A stretch of 64,000 bases of DNA, taken from the NCBI GenBank assembly GCA_019637645.1, contig JAHBVH010000003.1:1-64000 (forward strand). Reading direction: 5' to 3'. The notes under the pieces were generated by a model. The model saw only the letters and a list, made by a program, of their open reading frames with translations, did no database searches and had not been told where the DNA came from. Position numbers and translations under genes: made by a program. Origin of the DNA: Caldilineaceae bacterium (GTDB lineage: Bacteria; Chloroflexota; Anaerolineae; Caldilineales; Caldilineaceae). Numbering within the stretch: position 1 is the stretch's first letter; every line of letters starts with the position of its first letter. Positions 36,101-46,900 of the stretch are shown in pieces.

Positions 36101-36706
36101 GGTGCTGCCATCTTGCGCATTGATCACCGCTACGATCGCCACGTGAAACTCTTCAGCAGACTCATCAACCGTGTCCGTAACTGCTTGGAAGGGAATGGCG
36201 GCACTGAGCGCGCCCGGTGGAATGACAATGGTTAGACTGCTCGTCATGTAGTCACTGCTATCAGCGCTTCCTGGTAGATAGACCAAGGTAACGGTGACCG
36301 CGTGGCTCGTTGTGATATTCAAGGTAACGGTAATGAAGCCTTGATTGCCTTCGGTTACAAAGCGGGTGGCTGCGAGGGTAACGGTTGGCATGGTGGTGAT
36401 CGGCGCATTGACCGTGGTGGTCTGGACGTTCGTGTTATTGATGAGATTGGGATCGAAGGTGGAACTGCCCACGGTAACGGTATTCGTGACCACACCCGTG
36501 AGGCGTACGGTGCTTGGGCTAGCCGCGCGCACAGGTTGGTGGTTGGTTACAAATACCACCATGCCAAGAAGTAGACCACAGAGGATCAGCCAGATTCTCC
36601 GGGGACTGTGCGCTTTGGTTGGGTTTTTCTGCTCGCCAGCGAGAGCGCTATTTGCTGTATTCTGCTCTGGACGGCAGCCGCTTATCATCTTCATCTTTTC
36701 AGCCAT
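33161..36706 (-). CDS. Large surface protein: Calx-beta + Thr/Ala/Pro stalk + five SdrD-B repeats
   Basis: 1181 aa. A signal-type hydrophobic segment lies late, at about 37-60 (RRIWLILCGLLLGMVVFVTN), after a charged N terminus. Then come a short DUF11-like start, a Calx-beta domain (about 105-205, TEGNQGFITVTLNI ... DESAEEFHVAIV), a low-complexity stalk of Thr/Ala/Pro/Val/Glu (about 212-494) and five SdrD-B/Cna-B-like domains. Each of these begins V/L-G-D/N-x-V-W-x-D-x-N-x-N/D-G, a Ca-binding consensus. The end has QLFLPLVSRKN, an F-L-P-L-V motif also seen in the metalloprotease at 55324-58944, then a basic tail with two Cys. No LPxTG motif. Likely an extended cell-surface or sheath adhesin. 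The stalk DNA is repetitive and prone to length change. The start could also be one of the ATGs at codons 5 or 7. Confidence 0.85.
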   Translation of the reverse strand: MAEKMKMISGCRPEQNTANSALAGEQKNPTKAHSPRRIWLILCGLLLGMVVFVTNHQPVRAASPSTVRLTGVVTNTVTVGSSTFDPNLINNTNVQTTTVNAPITTMPTVTLAATRFVTEGNQGFITVTLNITTSHAVTVTLVYLPGSADSSDYMTSSLTIVIPPGALSAAIPFQAVTDTVDESAEEFHVAIVAVINAQDGSTPQPITILDSPPPPTATPTVTLTATATETGTPVPTATIQPTPTATATASATATATATTTPLPTATATETATETATETATATATAAATETPLPTATATASVTATEEQSATATLLPTATITATMTMTATAVPSVTAAATPTVVATQTPTATMLATLTLTATPQPSPSASATATPTSLPSATATELATEVATVTPTEPPVATATPLPTATNTEIPPETPTPTALATFVPSATPTETATPTLTETATATETATAIPSATPTPTETPTAIPTATASATPTLTPTVTLSPTATATATPIPLAAVGDFVWLDLNANGLQEEGEPGLAAVQVTLYRADGTFVATTITDSNGYYRFTGVNPGDYYLVFVTPTPNGEAYLLSPANQGQAAGRDTVNSKAVNVVGTTNNQTDPFTLLPGATTLDWDAGFYPALQLGNLVWHDQNNNGRVDNGEPGIPNVPLYLFRAGDDPTTTTPLATTTTDSNGIYRFSNLAPGAYFVYLPSPPVGYPMSSSATGLPADNDEDNDDNGDQATSGAPIRSSVITLTVQGEPTIDGDGAHSNLTVDFGFFAFGSIGDLVWYDRNRDGIQDANEVDLTALAGIVDLSEVIVSLYNADTNTVVATTGLDSQGRYHFGELFPGNYYVHFEIPPEYQVTVPNATPDDRRDSDVGLSTRNTPVIMLASAENNDTLDLGIYLPPASISGGVWVDGNSNGLQDSGEAPLPNVTVLLFRADGVLVASTVTDSAGNYQFTDLLASEYYLIFNTPEDYQSTLPNQGNDDTIDSDAESNGQVAQTAYILLDAGEALTHWDYGLHWIGTTENPLQPSASVGDLVWLDLNSNGYQDTGEVGVAGVAVRLYNAAGELVAVTVTDANGNYRFTQLVAGTYFIEFVLPTDFVFSTLSDGSNRESDSNADPTSGRTPLFTIEAGVTDLSWDAGVYQRPTSLEDGAEPIQTTQQLFLPLVSRKNIKVKPRVEDTKRKPSMQCFGELCFLP

Positions 36707-36777
36707 GCAAACCTAGGCTTTTTCAAGCAACGACATTTCAATTAGCATTTCAATCCGCTTCAATGCAATCAGCTGAC

Positions 36778-36825
36778 TTGTGACCGGTGTCCAATGGGGA
36801 ACTCCCCAGCAAACACCGGTCACAA
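36778..36825. terminator. Compound hairpin between two surface-protein genes
   Basis: TTGTGACCGGTGT and ACACCGGTCACAA form a perfect 13-bp outer stem, with TGGGGA/TCCCCA as an inner hairpin. It begins 7 nt past the stop at 36832 and ends 72 nt before the next start at 36706. There is no T-run, so it may be a terminator, a processing site or an operator. Confidence 0.55.
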
Positions 36826-36831
36826 CGCTCA

Positions 36832-39800
36832 TTAACCCGCGAGCGGCCAAGGTCCGGCTCGGTCTACCCGAATCGACCAACTTTTTCCACTGACGCCACG
36901 CTGCGCCTGGAAACTGATCGAGCTGGTTGCCAGGATACTCTGCGGGGCGACGACCGCGCTGGCGGTGGTTGCCAACAGCCTCCCGCCTTGTTCAGGCGTG
37001 GCTGTGGCCAACACCCCCGCTGTTCGCCATGGGCTGCTCTTTGCAAAGGCCCACACTGGTGACAAGACCGAGTTCGTGGCTGGTTCTACGGGCTGGGTTG
37101 CAGCCACAGTGGTGGGCGTTGCGGCTGGTGCGGTGACCAAGGCCGCATCTGTGGTGCTGGCTACCAGATCAGGATCAACGGTGACAACGATGGTAACTGA
37201 TTTGTGTTCGCCATTGGCAATGGTGCCAAAGTCACAGACCACGCGATTACCATTGACCGTACAGCCCACCGCACTGACCAAGGCCACATCGGCAGAGAGC
37301 GTATCGGTAATGACGACATCCTGGGCATCACTCGGCCCATAGTTGGTCACAACGATGGTGTAGGTCAGGGTTGTGCCAGCGACGACCGGATCGGGGTTGT
37401 CGTACTTGGCGACGGCTAGGTCGGCCACCGTGGTGACCGTGACATCTTCGTCATTTTCTGGGTCGCGGCCTGGCGGTGTGTTATCATCTTGCGCCGCTGT
37501 CCCATCATCATTGACGAGGCTGGTCTGATCGCTGCGGGCATAGGCTGTATTGTCATAGACCCCGGCGGCAACTGAGCTGGCGATATCGGCCACCAAGGTG
37601 ACGGTCACCGTCCCGCCTGGGTTGATGGTCCAAGCCCCCCACGTTGGGATGGTATCGCCTATGGTTGGTTCGCTTGTGGCCGTGCGGCTGGCCCCAATGG
37701 CGGCTAAGGTGCTGCTGGCATAGGTAAAGCCACTCGGTAAGGTATCCGAAACCGTGACCGTGGTGAGCGCCGTTGCCCCACTGTTGTGGACGACAATGGT
37801 GTAGGTCACCTGGGTGCCAGCCACCACATTGGGCGTGACCACATCCTTGTCAATGCTCAATGGTTCGACATAGGGGAAGCTCGTGGTGGCGGTACTACCA
37901 CCCGGTACGGTGACGATGACGGGGTCGGTAAAGCCATTTTCGATCATGGCATCCGCGGGTAGGTCGGCATCAACAACGTTGACTTCGGTCGTGCCTGCCG
38001 GTACGATTTGGCTGAAGTTGCCATTGGCGTCGGTAAGCACGGTGTAGGTGACGCCGTTGCTGTCGGTGATGACGACACTGACGTTGTTCAAGGGTAGATC
38101 GACGCCTGGATTGTAGAGACCATTGTTGTTGACATCCAGATAGACGACCCCTTCGACCAGACCCTGGCGTTGATAGCCATCATTCCCCGCGTCGGTGGCT
38201 TCACCGGCAATGACAGTTGTGGGGGTTGGATCGGTTCCTTCGGTTTGAACGGCCCCGGCTGGGAGGGTCGTTTCGTCAACATCGACCGTCGCCGTACCGA
38301 TGGGCAGGGTGACGGTATAGTTGCCATTGGCATCGGTTGTCAGGGTATGGGTGACGCCCAAGCTGTCGGTGATCACTACCGTGACATTCCCGAGATTGGG
38401 TTCGCTGCTATCCTGGCTGCCGCTGCCGTTGACATCCTCGTAGAGATGGCCGAAGAGCGTGCCTTGTTGCTGATAACCGAAGTCGGCATTGGTGATCTGC
38501 GTATTCTCGGCCAGCGTCACCGTGGTGGTGTGGTCGAGAACACTATCGCGATCGTGGGTTTGAGCCGCACCCGCGGGTAGGCTGGCACTATCAACGGTAA
38601 CGGTGTAGAGGCCGGGGATCAGACCGCCAAAGTGATAAGCCCCGGTGGGCGAAGTTGTCGTCGTAATCACCCAGCCGTTGAACATGGTCAGGGTCACCAC
38701 GACAGCGGGAATGCCACTTTCGCTTACCTCAGTCACGCCGTTGCCATTGCGGTCGTTCCAGACGGAATCGCCCAGTGAGCTATTGCCCTGGTAGCCAAAG
38801 TCGGCATCGGTGACAGAGCCATTGGAGACCAAAGTCAAGGTCGTTGCATGGTCGAAGGTGCTGTCGCGATCCCCGGTTTGGGTTACCCCAGCCGGTAAGG
38901 TAGCCGGGTCAACGGCGATGGTGTAGGTGCCAGGGCGAAGGTCACCAAAGTTATAGTAGCCGTCTGGCCCGGTTGTTGTGGTCAGGATACTGTTGTCGGG
39001 CAGGGTCAGCGTGATCACAACATCGGCCAAGCCTGGTTCATCCGCGCTCTGGAGGCCATCCCCGTTGCGATCCAGCCAGACGCGATCACCGATGTTGGCG
39101 AGCAACACATAACCGGTGTCATCTACTGCAGTGCCACCGCCCGGCACGATAACCGTCGTCGGGTCGGTACTGCCACCGGTGAGGACGAGGCCATCGGGTA
39201 GATCGGGATCGTTGTCATCAACATCGACCACCGTCGGGCCAGCAGGGACCACTTGGCTGTAGACGCCATCGGCATCGGTCACGATGGTGTAGGGGATGCC
39301 GTTGCTGTCCGTAATGAGGACTGTCACGTTGGCGAAGGGGGTGTCAACGCCTGGTGTATAAGCGCCATCTCCATTTTCATCGGTATAGACCACACCTGTG
39401 ACTAGCCCTTGCCGTTGATAGCCATCATCGCCAGCATCGGTCGCAGTACCGGCTTGGACTGTGACGGTGGTTGGGTCGGTTCCGGCGGTTTGGAGAGCGC
39501 CGGCAGGTAGCGTACTCTCCACTACATCCACCGTTGCCGTATCCGTTAGGGCGGTGAGGCTACGAATGGGCACCGTAGCGGTATAGTTACCGTTGCCATC
39601 GGTGGTCACGGTTTGGGTGACGCCAAAGGTATCGGTGACAATTACATCGACATTGGGGAGATCGGGCTCGCCATTGTCTTGGACGCCATTGCCGTTGATA
39701 TCTTCAAAGATATGACCGTAGAGTTGGCCTTGTAGCTCATAGCCGTTAATGTCACTGGCTGAACCACCGGCAGGGACATTGACCGTGCTGGGGTCGTTCC

Positions 39801-40722
39801 CTTCGATCTGAACAACGCCAGTAGGTAGATCGCTGTCATCAACATCCACCTGCGTATTGCCAGCCGGTACGGTTGCGGTAAAGTGACCGCTGCTGTCGGT
39901 TGTCACCGTAAAGGTGGTACCAACACTAGTGGTGATGACAATCGTAACGCCGGGCAGCCCCTCGCCGCCATCTTCGCTATTGCTGTCATTCTGGTCAACA
40001 TAAACCGTGCCGGTGAGGATGCCGGTCAGCAACGTATTGGTGTCGGTGCTGCTATTGTTGCTTGGCGTCGGGTCGGTTGTGATGGCTGGCGGTGCAACGG
40101 TGGCGGTATTGGCGAGGGTGCCGGTGGCGCTCCAGATCACGCTGGCCTGTACCGTAAAGGTGGCCGTGCCATTGACAGCGAGATCGACGGTGGTGTTGAT
40201 GTCATTCGTCCCCGTGGTCGCGCTACAGCTAGACCCAGCCGAGGCGCTGCAACTCCAGGTGGCGCTGGTAATGGCGGCGGGCAAGGTATCGACCACCGTG
40301 GCTCCACTGACAGCACTCGGCCCGGCATTGGTGACGATGATGGTATAGGTGGTGCTGGTGCCGGGGAGCAAGGTGGCAACGCCATCCGTTTTGCTGATCT
40401 GAAGATCCGCCACTGAGGTGACGGTGGTCGTCTGCACCGCCGTGTTGTTGACCGGGTTGAGGTCGGTGGTCGTACTGCCAACATTCACCGTGTTGGTGAT
40501 CGTGCCAGCAGGAACGGGTGCAAAGAACGTTGTGTAGAGACCGCTGTGCTGCGTTGTGCGAAGCGGATTCGGCACGGTAGCCGCCGCGGTTTTGGGGATA
40601 GCCGCAGCAAAGGCCGGTGCAGATTGCAGCAACAGGCCAAACACCAAGAGTAAACGGCAAAGCGCCCAGAAAAGGCGACGATCGCTACGCTTGATGTGGT
40701 GCGAAAAATGACGTTCGGTCAT
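36832..40722 (-). CDS. Large surface protein: DUF11 and seven SdrD-B repeats
   Basis: About 1296 aa. The best start is the ATG at 40722 with AAAGGA 8 nt upstream; another ATG lies at 40731. A signal peptide follows a basic N terminus (FWALCRLLLVFGLLLQSAPAFAAA). One DUF11 domain (about 100-230; VADLQISKTDG ... YTIIVTNAGPSAVSGATV) comes first, then seven SdrD-B-like repeats with Ca-binding D-x-N-x-N/D-G starts, then two DUF11 domains. The last DUF11 breaks off after VTIVVTVDPDLVA and is followed by an unrelated tail of about 105 residues. The last 300 residues before the tail align well with the end of the 2130-aa neighbour, so the two are partial paralogues. No LPxTG or membrane anchor is visible, so the attachment mode is unknown. 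Probable adhesin or sheath component. Confidence 0.85.
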   Translation of the reverse strand: MTERHFSHHIKRSDRRLFWALCRLLLVFGLLLQSAPAFAAAIPKTAAATVPNPLRTTQHSGLYTTFFAPVPAGTITNTVNVGSTTTDLNPVNNTAVQTTTVTSVADLQISKTDGVATLLPGTSTTYTIIVTNAGPSAVSGATVVDTLPAAITSATWSCSASAGSSCSATTGTNDINTTVDLAVNGTATFTVQASVIWSATGTLANTATVAPPAITTDPTPSNNSSTDTNTLLTGILTGTVYVDQNDSNSEDGGEGLPGVTIVITTSVGTTFTVTTDSSGHFTATVPAGNTQVDVDDSDLPTGVVQIEGNDPSTVNVPAGGSASDINGYELQGQLYGHIFEDINGNGVQDNGEPDLPNVDVIVTDTFGVTQTVTTDGNGNYTATVPIRSLTALTDTATVDVVESTLPAGALQTAGTDPTTVTVQAGTATDAGDDGYQRQGLVTGVVYTDENGDGAYTPGVDTPFANVTVLITDSNGIPYTIVTDADGVYSQVVPAGPTVVDVDDNDPDLPDGLVLTGGSTDPTTVIVPGGGTAVDDTGYVLLANIGDRVWLDRNGDGLQSADEPGLADVVITLTLPDNSILTTTTGPDGYYNFGDLRPGTYTIAVDPATLPAGVTQTGDRDSTFDHATTLTLVSNGSVTDADFGYQGNSSLGDSVWNDRNGNGVTEVSESGIPAVVVTLTMFNGWVITTTTSPTGAYHFGGLIPGLYTVTVDSASLPAGAAQTHDRDSVLDHTTTVTLAENTQITNADFGYQQQGTLFGHLYEDVNGSGSQDSSEPNLGNVTVVITDSLGVTHTLTTDANGNYTVTLPIGTATVDVDETTLPAGAVQTEGTDPTPTTVIAGEATDAGNDGYQRQGLVEGVVYLDVNNNGLYNPGVDLPLNNVSVVITDSNGVTYTVLTDANGNFSQIVPAGTTEVNVVDADLPADAMIENGFTDPVIVTVPGGSTATTSFPYVEPLSIDKDVVTPNVVAGTQVTYTIVVHNSGATALTTVTVSDTLPSGFTYASSTLAAIGASRTATSEPTIGDTIPTWGAWTINPGGTVTVTLVADIASSVAAGVYDNTAYARSDQTSLVNDDGTAAQDDNTPPGRDPENDEDVTVTTVADLAVAKYDNPDPVVAGTTLTYTIVVTNYGPSDAQDVVITDTLSADVALVSAVGCTVNGNRVVCDFGTIANGEHKSVTIVVTVDPDLVASTTDAALVTAPAATPTTVAATQPVEPATNSVLSPVWAFAKSSPWRTAGVLATATPEQGGRLLATTASAVVAPQSILATSSISFQAQRGVSGKSWSIRVDRAGPWPLAG

Positions 40723-40777
40723 AGGCCACATCCTTTGTTAGAAATGACGACCAACCCACCAAGACGAGGTGATGGCG

Positions 40778-40837
40778 TTGGTATTGTAGACATTGGTATT
40801 GTAGACATTGGTATTGTGGACATTGGTATTGTAGACA
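40778..40837. repeat. 15-bp tandem repeat, 4 copies, upstream of a surface-protein gene
   Basis: The unit TTGGTATTGTAGACA starts at 40778, 40793, 40808 (one A-to-G change) and 40823. It sits 56-115 nt upstream of the ATG at 40722, in the promoter/leader region, so copy number could affect expression. Confidence 0.95.
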
Positions 40838-40892
40838 GAAGTATCCTAGAAAAATTCATCAAGTTTACCTACTTATTTTCATAACATTCATG

Positions 40893-40962
40893 GCAACCTG
40901 GTATCTGATTGGCGCTGCGGTTCCCACAACCGCCAATGCAAGAGGCGGTCAGATCTCTGGCC
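40893..40962 (-). repeat. Dispersed repeat, copy B (about 70 bp), overlapping the 3' end of a surface-protein gene
   Basis: Inverse-oriented match to 17865-17932; the longest identical block includes TCTTGCATTGGCGGTTGTGG. The stop codon of the 2130-aa protein (40949) lies inside it, so the last few residues are encoded by the repeat. Confidence 0.8.
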
Positions 40963-43900
40963 GTACCGCCGCAAAGGGTCCATCACGGTTCTGTTGGCGT
41001 AGAACAATGTGCATTGGGGTGTCTTGTGGCTGACAACTGGCAAAATGAGGGGGACAAACAAAAGCTAGCCACGCTTTGGCCGGGCGCGCAAGGAAGCTGG
41101 GATCCAGCGTTACCACAATGGTAATCGTCCGCACGGCACCAGCCGGAAGCGTGCCTAAGGTACAGTGGATCTGGGCTAGGTGGACGCTACAGTTGCCCGA
41201 GGCGGCGTAGAAAGTTGTGCCACTGGGCAGGGTATCGGTAATGACAACGCCAACGGCGTCGCTGGGGCCGCTGTTGGTGACCATAATGGTATAGGTCAAC
41301 CGCTCGCCAGCGGCAATCGGATCGACCAGATCATCTTTGCGAACGGCAAGCGCTGCTTGTGTCGTCACTGTGACATCGTCATCGCTGGTCGGGTCCTGAC
41401 CATAGGGTGTATGGCTATCCTGGGCCAATGTCCCATCGTCGTCGATGATGCCGGTTTGCGTGCTACTGGCGCGTGCGGTGTTGTCATAGCGCCCGGCTAG
41501 GGTGCTGCTATGGACGGCGACGCGTACCGTGACCGTGATCGCCCCGCCTGGCTGGAGCCGCCAACTTCCCCAAGTCAAGTGAGTTGCGCCGCTGGTTGGA
41601 TTGCTGGTACTCGTGCGGCTGGCTTGGGCTTGGACAATGCTGCTGGTGGCATAGGTAAAGCTAAGGGGCAGGGTATCGGAAATAACGACATTGGTCAGGG
41701 TATAGGCACTGCTATTGTGCAGTTGAATGGTATAGGTGGCCGTGGTGCCCGCGACCACGGTTGGGGTCAAGCTATCTTTGTCGAGTTGGAGCGGGGGAAC
41801 GTAGGGGAAATCGGCAATGGCGCTGCCTCCAGCAGGCACGGTTCGCCAAGCTGGGTTGGCGGTGTCCTGCGCCAGTAGCATCCCCGCGGGCAATTGTTCG
41901 GTAGCCAGGTGTACCTGGGTGACGCCCGCCGCGACGATTTGGCTGTAATGGCCGTTGCTATCTGTCTGCACGGTATAGCGCGTGCCATTGGTGTCGGTAA
42001 TGGTCAGGCTGATATGGGGCAAGACGGTGTCGATCAAGGCTGTGTATTGTCCGTCGCCATCCACATCTTGATAGACCGTCCCGGCGACCACCCCGCGCGG
42101 GTGATAGCCAAAATCGGCGGTTGTCACCATTGCGCCCGCGTTCAGCGTGATCGGCCAAGCGGCCTGCTGCGTGGTGAGGGCATAGCCTGTCGGCAGGCTG
42201 CTACCGAGCACCGTGACGCTATATGACCCTGCCGGTAACTGGGCAAAGGTGTAATAGCCGTTGAGATCGGTGGTCGTCGTCACGACTGTGCTGTTGGGTA
42301 GGCTCAAGGCCACGACGATACCAGCAAGGCCCGGCTCACCGGCCTGATACTGTCCATCATTATTCTGGTCATACCACACCAGATCGCCGATGCTGGCACT
42401 CAAGGTGGTGAGGCTGGCGCTACTTTGCACCGGTGGCACGGGGTCGCCATATTGGTCAACGGCCGCGCTGACATCGGCCAGATTCGCCGTTGGATTACAG
42501 CCGCCGACCACTGTAAAATTGACGGTGACAGTACGCGTTGCCCCGGCAGCGAGAGGGCCAAGGTTATTCCAGAGGACTGCCCCGCCAGCCGCGGCATCGG
42601 GGGCCGGGCTTGCCGAAGTGTAGGCCAAGCAGCCAGCGCTATAGTTGTCGCCCAAGGGCAAGGTTGTGATCGTCGAGGAGCCGCTATTCAAGAGCGCAAG
42701 CTGAAAGGTGACTATTTCGCCAATTTGGGGGGAACCACTGGCTGGGGCGATGCGGCTTTTGGTCAGGATCAGTCCCGGTTTTGTGGTTGTCACCGCCGCC
42801 GTTACCGGGCCAGCGCTGATGCTTTGGTTGTTCTGATCGGTTGCGCTGACGGTGGCTTGATTCGTCGCGGGCGTGCAGGGCGCGGTGGCGACGAAATAGA
42901 GGCTGATCGTCTGGCTGGCCCCCGTGGCAAGCGGCCCAACCTGCCATTGCAGCGTTGGTGTAACCACGCTACTGGGTGTGATGCTGGCGGATTGATAGCG
43001 TAGGCAGCTGTTGGGGAAGGTGTCAACCACGGTTATGCTGGTAAGCGTGGTGATGCCGGGGTTGCCCACGACCAGATCAAAGCGTATCATTTCACCCACC
43101 ACCGCGACCCCATCACTGGGTGTAACCAAATTTTTGTTCAGGCTGATGCTGGGGGTGAGCGTCGTTACGACGGCTGTGGCGGTGCTAGAATCGCTGCTGT
43201 CAGTCGGATCGACGTAGGTGATGGTGAGGCTTGACCCCATGGGCGCGTAGAGGGTGCCATTGTTGCTGCTCCCGGTGCTGCTACTGCTGGCTGGTAGACA
43301 GGCTGTAAAGATTCCTGTGTCGGGGCCGGTTTCGGTTAGGGTGACGCTTTCGCTATCATTCCCGCCGCCTTTGATCACGGCTGTAATGGTTTCCGCTACA
43401 GTGGCGTTTGTATTTTGGTCGATGTCGGTGACGCGGACGCAGACGGTTGGGTTGGGATTGTAGCTAGTCGTCACCGCACCATTGTTGCCGCTGGTAAATT
43501 CACTCTTGCTTGGTGTGCCCGTATCTTGGAAATTCAAAGTAAAGGGCGTGCTGGCTTGGTCAGTTACAGCCGCGGCGCCTGTTTCGTAGCCTTCCCAGGC
43601 GGTCACGGCAATGTTGTACTGGCCTTGGACAACCGAAGTGTTCCAGGTGTATTCATAACTCTTGGTACAGCCGCTGGTGGCGATCGCGCTGGTGAGCGGT
43701 ATGGTTGTCGTGCCGCCGGTGGGAGCAGTCAGCATTACGTCTACTTGGCGAATGTCGGCTGGCCCAAATGGGTCGCTGACGGTGGTGCGGATATAGAGCG
43801 TCTGGCCGTTGGTCGCATCAGTCACGCGGTTGCCGCCGGGATAGGGGGCGTCGTAAAGAGCAAAGTCGGTAATGTCGATAACGGTGGTAGTCGGCAGTTT

Positions 43901-46900
43901 GATCTGCGAGGGCTTGCTGCTACTGTCATATTGAATGGTAAAACTGACATTGCTTTGGTTGCTGGCAATGGTCAACCCCAGGGCTTGGCCGGCGGGGATG
44001 GTGATATTGCTGGCAACCGCGCCCGTCCAACTGAGGGCACCGGTGGTGCTGTTGTAGGTGGGGTTGCTGAGGGTGGCCAAGGTGGTTGCGCCATATTTGA
44101 GCGTAGCGCTCACGTTGGGATTAGCTGGCATGGTTCCACTGGTGACATTGACATAGGTCGTCACGTTAATGGCACCACCGACGGGCAAAGCCAAGGCGCT
44201 GCACAAGGCTGGTGTCAGTGTAAAGCTCGTACTGGCTTCGGCAGGGGCGGGTTTGATCGGAACCGCACCAATGACATATTGATTGCTGCTAGACCAACTC
44301 CACGCCATCGTTGTGCTAGTGGCACCGGCTTTGGTGCTACTGCCTGCGGATAGATAATTGGTGCTGTTGGTTGTCCAACGCGCGGTTTGATTGCTGCCCA
44401 CGGTCAGAGCAATGTTGCTATTACTTTCGCCATCCACGGCAACGGCATCATAAACTAGTTCGCCGGATGCTGAGGTCACCGCCAAGCTGGTGCTGGTGAC
44501 ACTGGTACCGGAGCGGTAGGACGCATAGGTACCCAATGGTGCGCTTTGGTTTACCCCCGTAAAGGTGGTGGCACCAGCATACAGGGGTCGAGTAGCCGAG
44601 CTGCTGAGGGTGACGACAACATTGGCTGTGCCCGTGGGTGGGGCAAGCAAAGAGTAGAGATAGCTACGCACGCGTGAGCCGGATTCGGAGATCGAGCCGA
44701 CGAGTGTGAGGCTCGTCCCCCCATAGGTGACTGAACTAACCGTCGTTGCATTCCCACCGGTGGAGGTACTGGAGCCTACCGCCACTGCGACCAACAGGAG
44801 CCGATTAGCACCATTGCCGGTCGTATGGGCGAAGGTAAGCGTATTGGCGGCATTGCTGTTGGCTTTGCTGGTGGCTTCCACGGCAATCGCGCCCGCACCT
44901 TGATTGAGCACTGCCGTGGTCGCCGTTGTGCTATCGTTGGTCGCAACCGGATCGATGCGGTCAAGATCTTGATCGGGCGAACCAATGCCGTCGCTGCTGA
45001 GATAAAGGGGCTTGACCAGCGCTGGTACGGTGATCTGAGCCGTAGCGCGACAGCTATCCCCAAAGGTGCTATCGACAAAGTTCACTTGCAGAGGATGGCC
45101 TGCGCTGGCTTTGAGCGTGCCGTCCTCGAGCGCGCTCCCGGCTGTAGTCGAAAGGGGGAGACTCCCTGCAAAAAGGCCACTGTTTACCGTGGTTTCGGTC
45201 AAAGCCACAGTTTCGCGATCTCCCGTTGCGCTGTTTTGGATCACCACGTTGCTGACTTCGCTGATGGTGTTACTTCGATTTTGGTCACCATCGGTCAGCC
45301 GCAGGTAGAGCGTGCTATTTTCTTGATAAATATTCACACTTGCCCCACTGCTATCGACAAAGGCAAGCGCACACTGAGTCACCATGCCTGTATTGACCGG
45401 CATCTGGTTGAGCGCGGTAAACGCTTCACCACCGGCATCGACCTCGGCGACATTCGTGATCTGGTTGTAGACGGGCGGAAAAGTCTTTGCCAGGGCCTGA
45501 AAGGTGAGGGTAAAGGTCTCGCCGACCAGCAAGGTGCCTATGTTGAGTCCCCCCTCATCGAGTGGGAACAAGGTGCGCGTTGGCCCGGCGTTGTCGGCAA
45601 CGGGCGCGCCATTGAGCAAGGTGCTATCGACCACATAGGTTACTTCTGCGGGCAATGTATCGCTCACAATGGCGTTAAACAACGTCACCACTCCGAGATT
45701 TCGGGTGGTGAGCGTATATTCTAGCATTTCACCAGGGTCGAGCAGTTGGTTGGCGTTGCTGTCACCAACGACTGCTGCCTTTTTCTCTACCACTGCTTGG
45801 GGCAAAGGCGGGATGCTGTACCCGACATCTAGGTAGGGGTTGCCCGCTTGGGCTCGGCTTGGGTCTTCGCCCCAAACGCCTGTGAGCACTGTGCCGTCCA
45901 AGCTGTAGACCCGCATACCAGTCTGATCCTTATCGGGATCGTAGATTTGTTTGGATTCAAACGCGGTGAGTGAGTAGGCCACGTCGTACTTGCGCCCTTG
46001 CGGATCCGTGAGCGCACCGGTGGCTGGGTTGCCGTCATAGTCCACATAAATGGTGGTGGGCTTGACGGAAGTGACCCAAACGGGACTGCCGTTGCCTGAG
46101 CCATCGGCGGTGCCGGGGGCCCAACCAACGGTGAACGCGCCGGTCAAGTAGGCATCCGTCACCAGGGTGTAACCCCAATCGTAGGTTTGGTTCGCGCTGC
46201 TATTGGTGGTGCTGTCCATGGTCCCCAAGGCGGCAAAGGGGCGGCCATCGGTCGTATAGAAATGTGCGCCAGAGAGTAAGGGCATGGTAAAGCGGTAAAC
46301 GTCGCCAGCGGCAATGGTGAAGGTGCCTGTCCCGGCTTTGGTTTCGTAGGCCACTGTGATGGTGCTAGGATTGTCATTATAGAGCCAGACAGTGGCTGGA
46401 TAGCTAGTGCTAGTGGTGCCGACAGGTGTGTAATAGCTGCTGCCCCATTGGTTGGTGGGTGGAATCGTAAACCAGCGGGATTCATAGGTCGCGCCAATAT
46501 CGCCAGTCAGCAGGTTGACTTGTACCGGTTTGGAGGTGGTAACGCGTGCCCCGCTGTTGATGCCACCGTTGACTTGGTAGGATTGGCCTTGGCTCAAGGT
46601 TTGGGTAATATCGACAGTGCCGTCCCCATCGCTATCGATTTGCATGAGGGTTCCATCTTCGCCAGCCATGACCAACAGGGAGACATATTCAAAGATGGCA
46701 CTGGAATTCAGATTTTGACCAATCGGGATGGTAAAGGTTGTGCCCCAGCGGGTCGTATCGATCGCTTCGACCGCATCGGCTAATACTGTGCCTGGCGTGG
46801 TTGCCCAAGCCGATTTGGCCATGGCGGTCACTTTGGTCGCGCCCAGTTTGTCGCGCCCATCGTAGCGAATGGTGGCTGGGCTACGCGGGATAGTAATGTC

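Noticed and set aside
35178..36146. 322-codon plus-strand Val/Ala/Gly-rich frame
   Set aside because: It is the antisense shadow of the Thr/Ala/Pro stalk; repetitive codons keep the other strand free of stops.
43415..45724. Two plus-strand frames of about 300 codons within the giant surface gene
   Set aside because: Antisense shadows over repeat-rich coding sequence; no domain pattern and no start signals.
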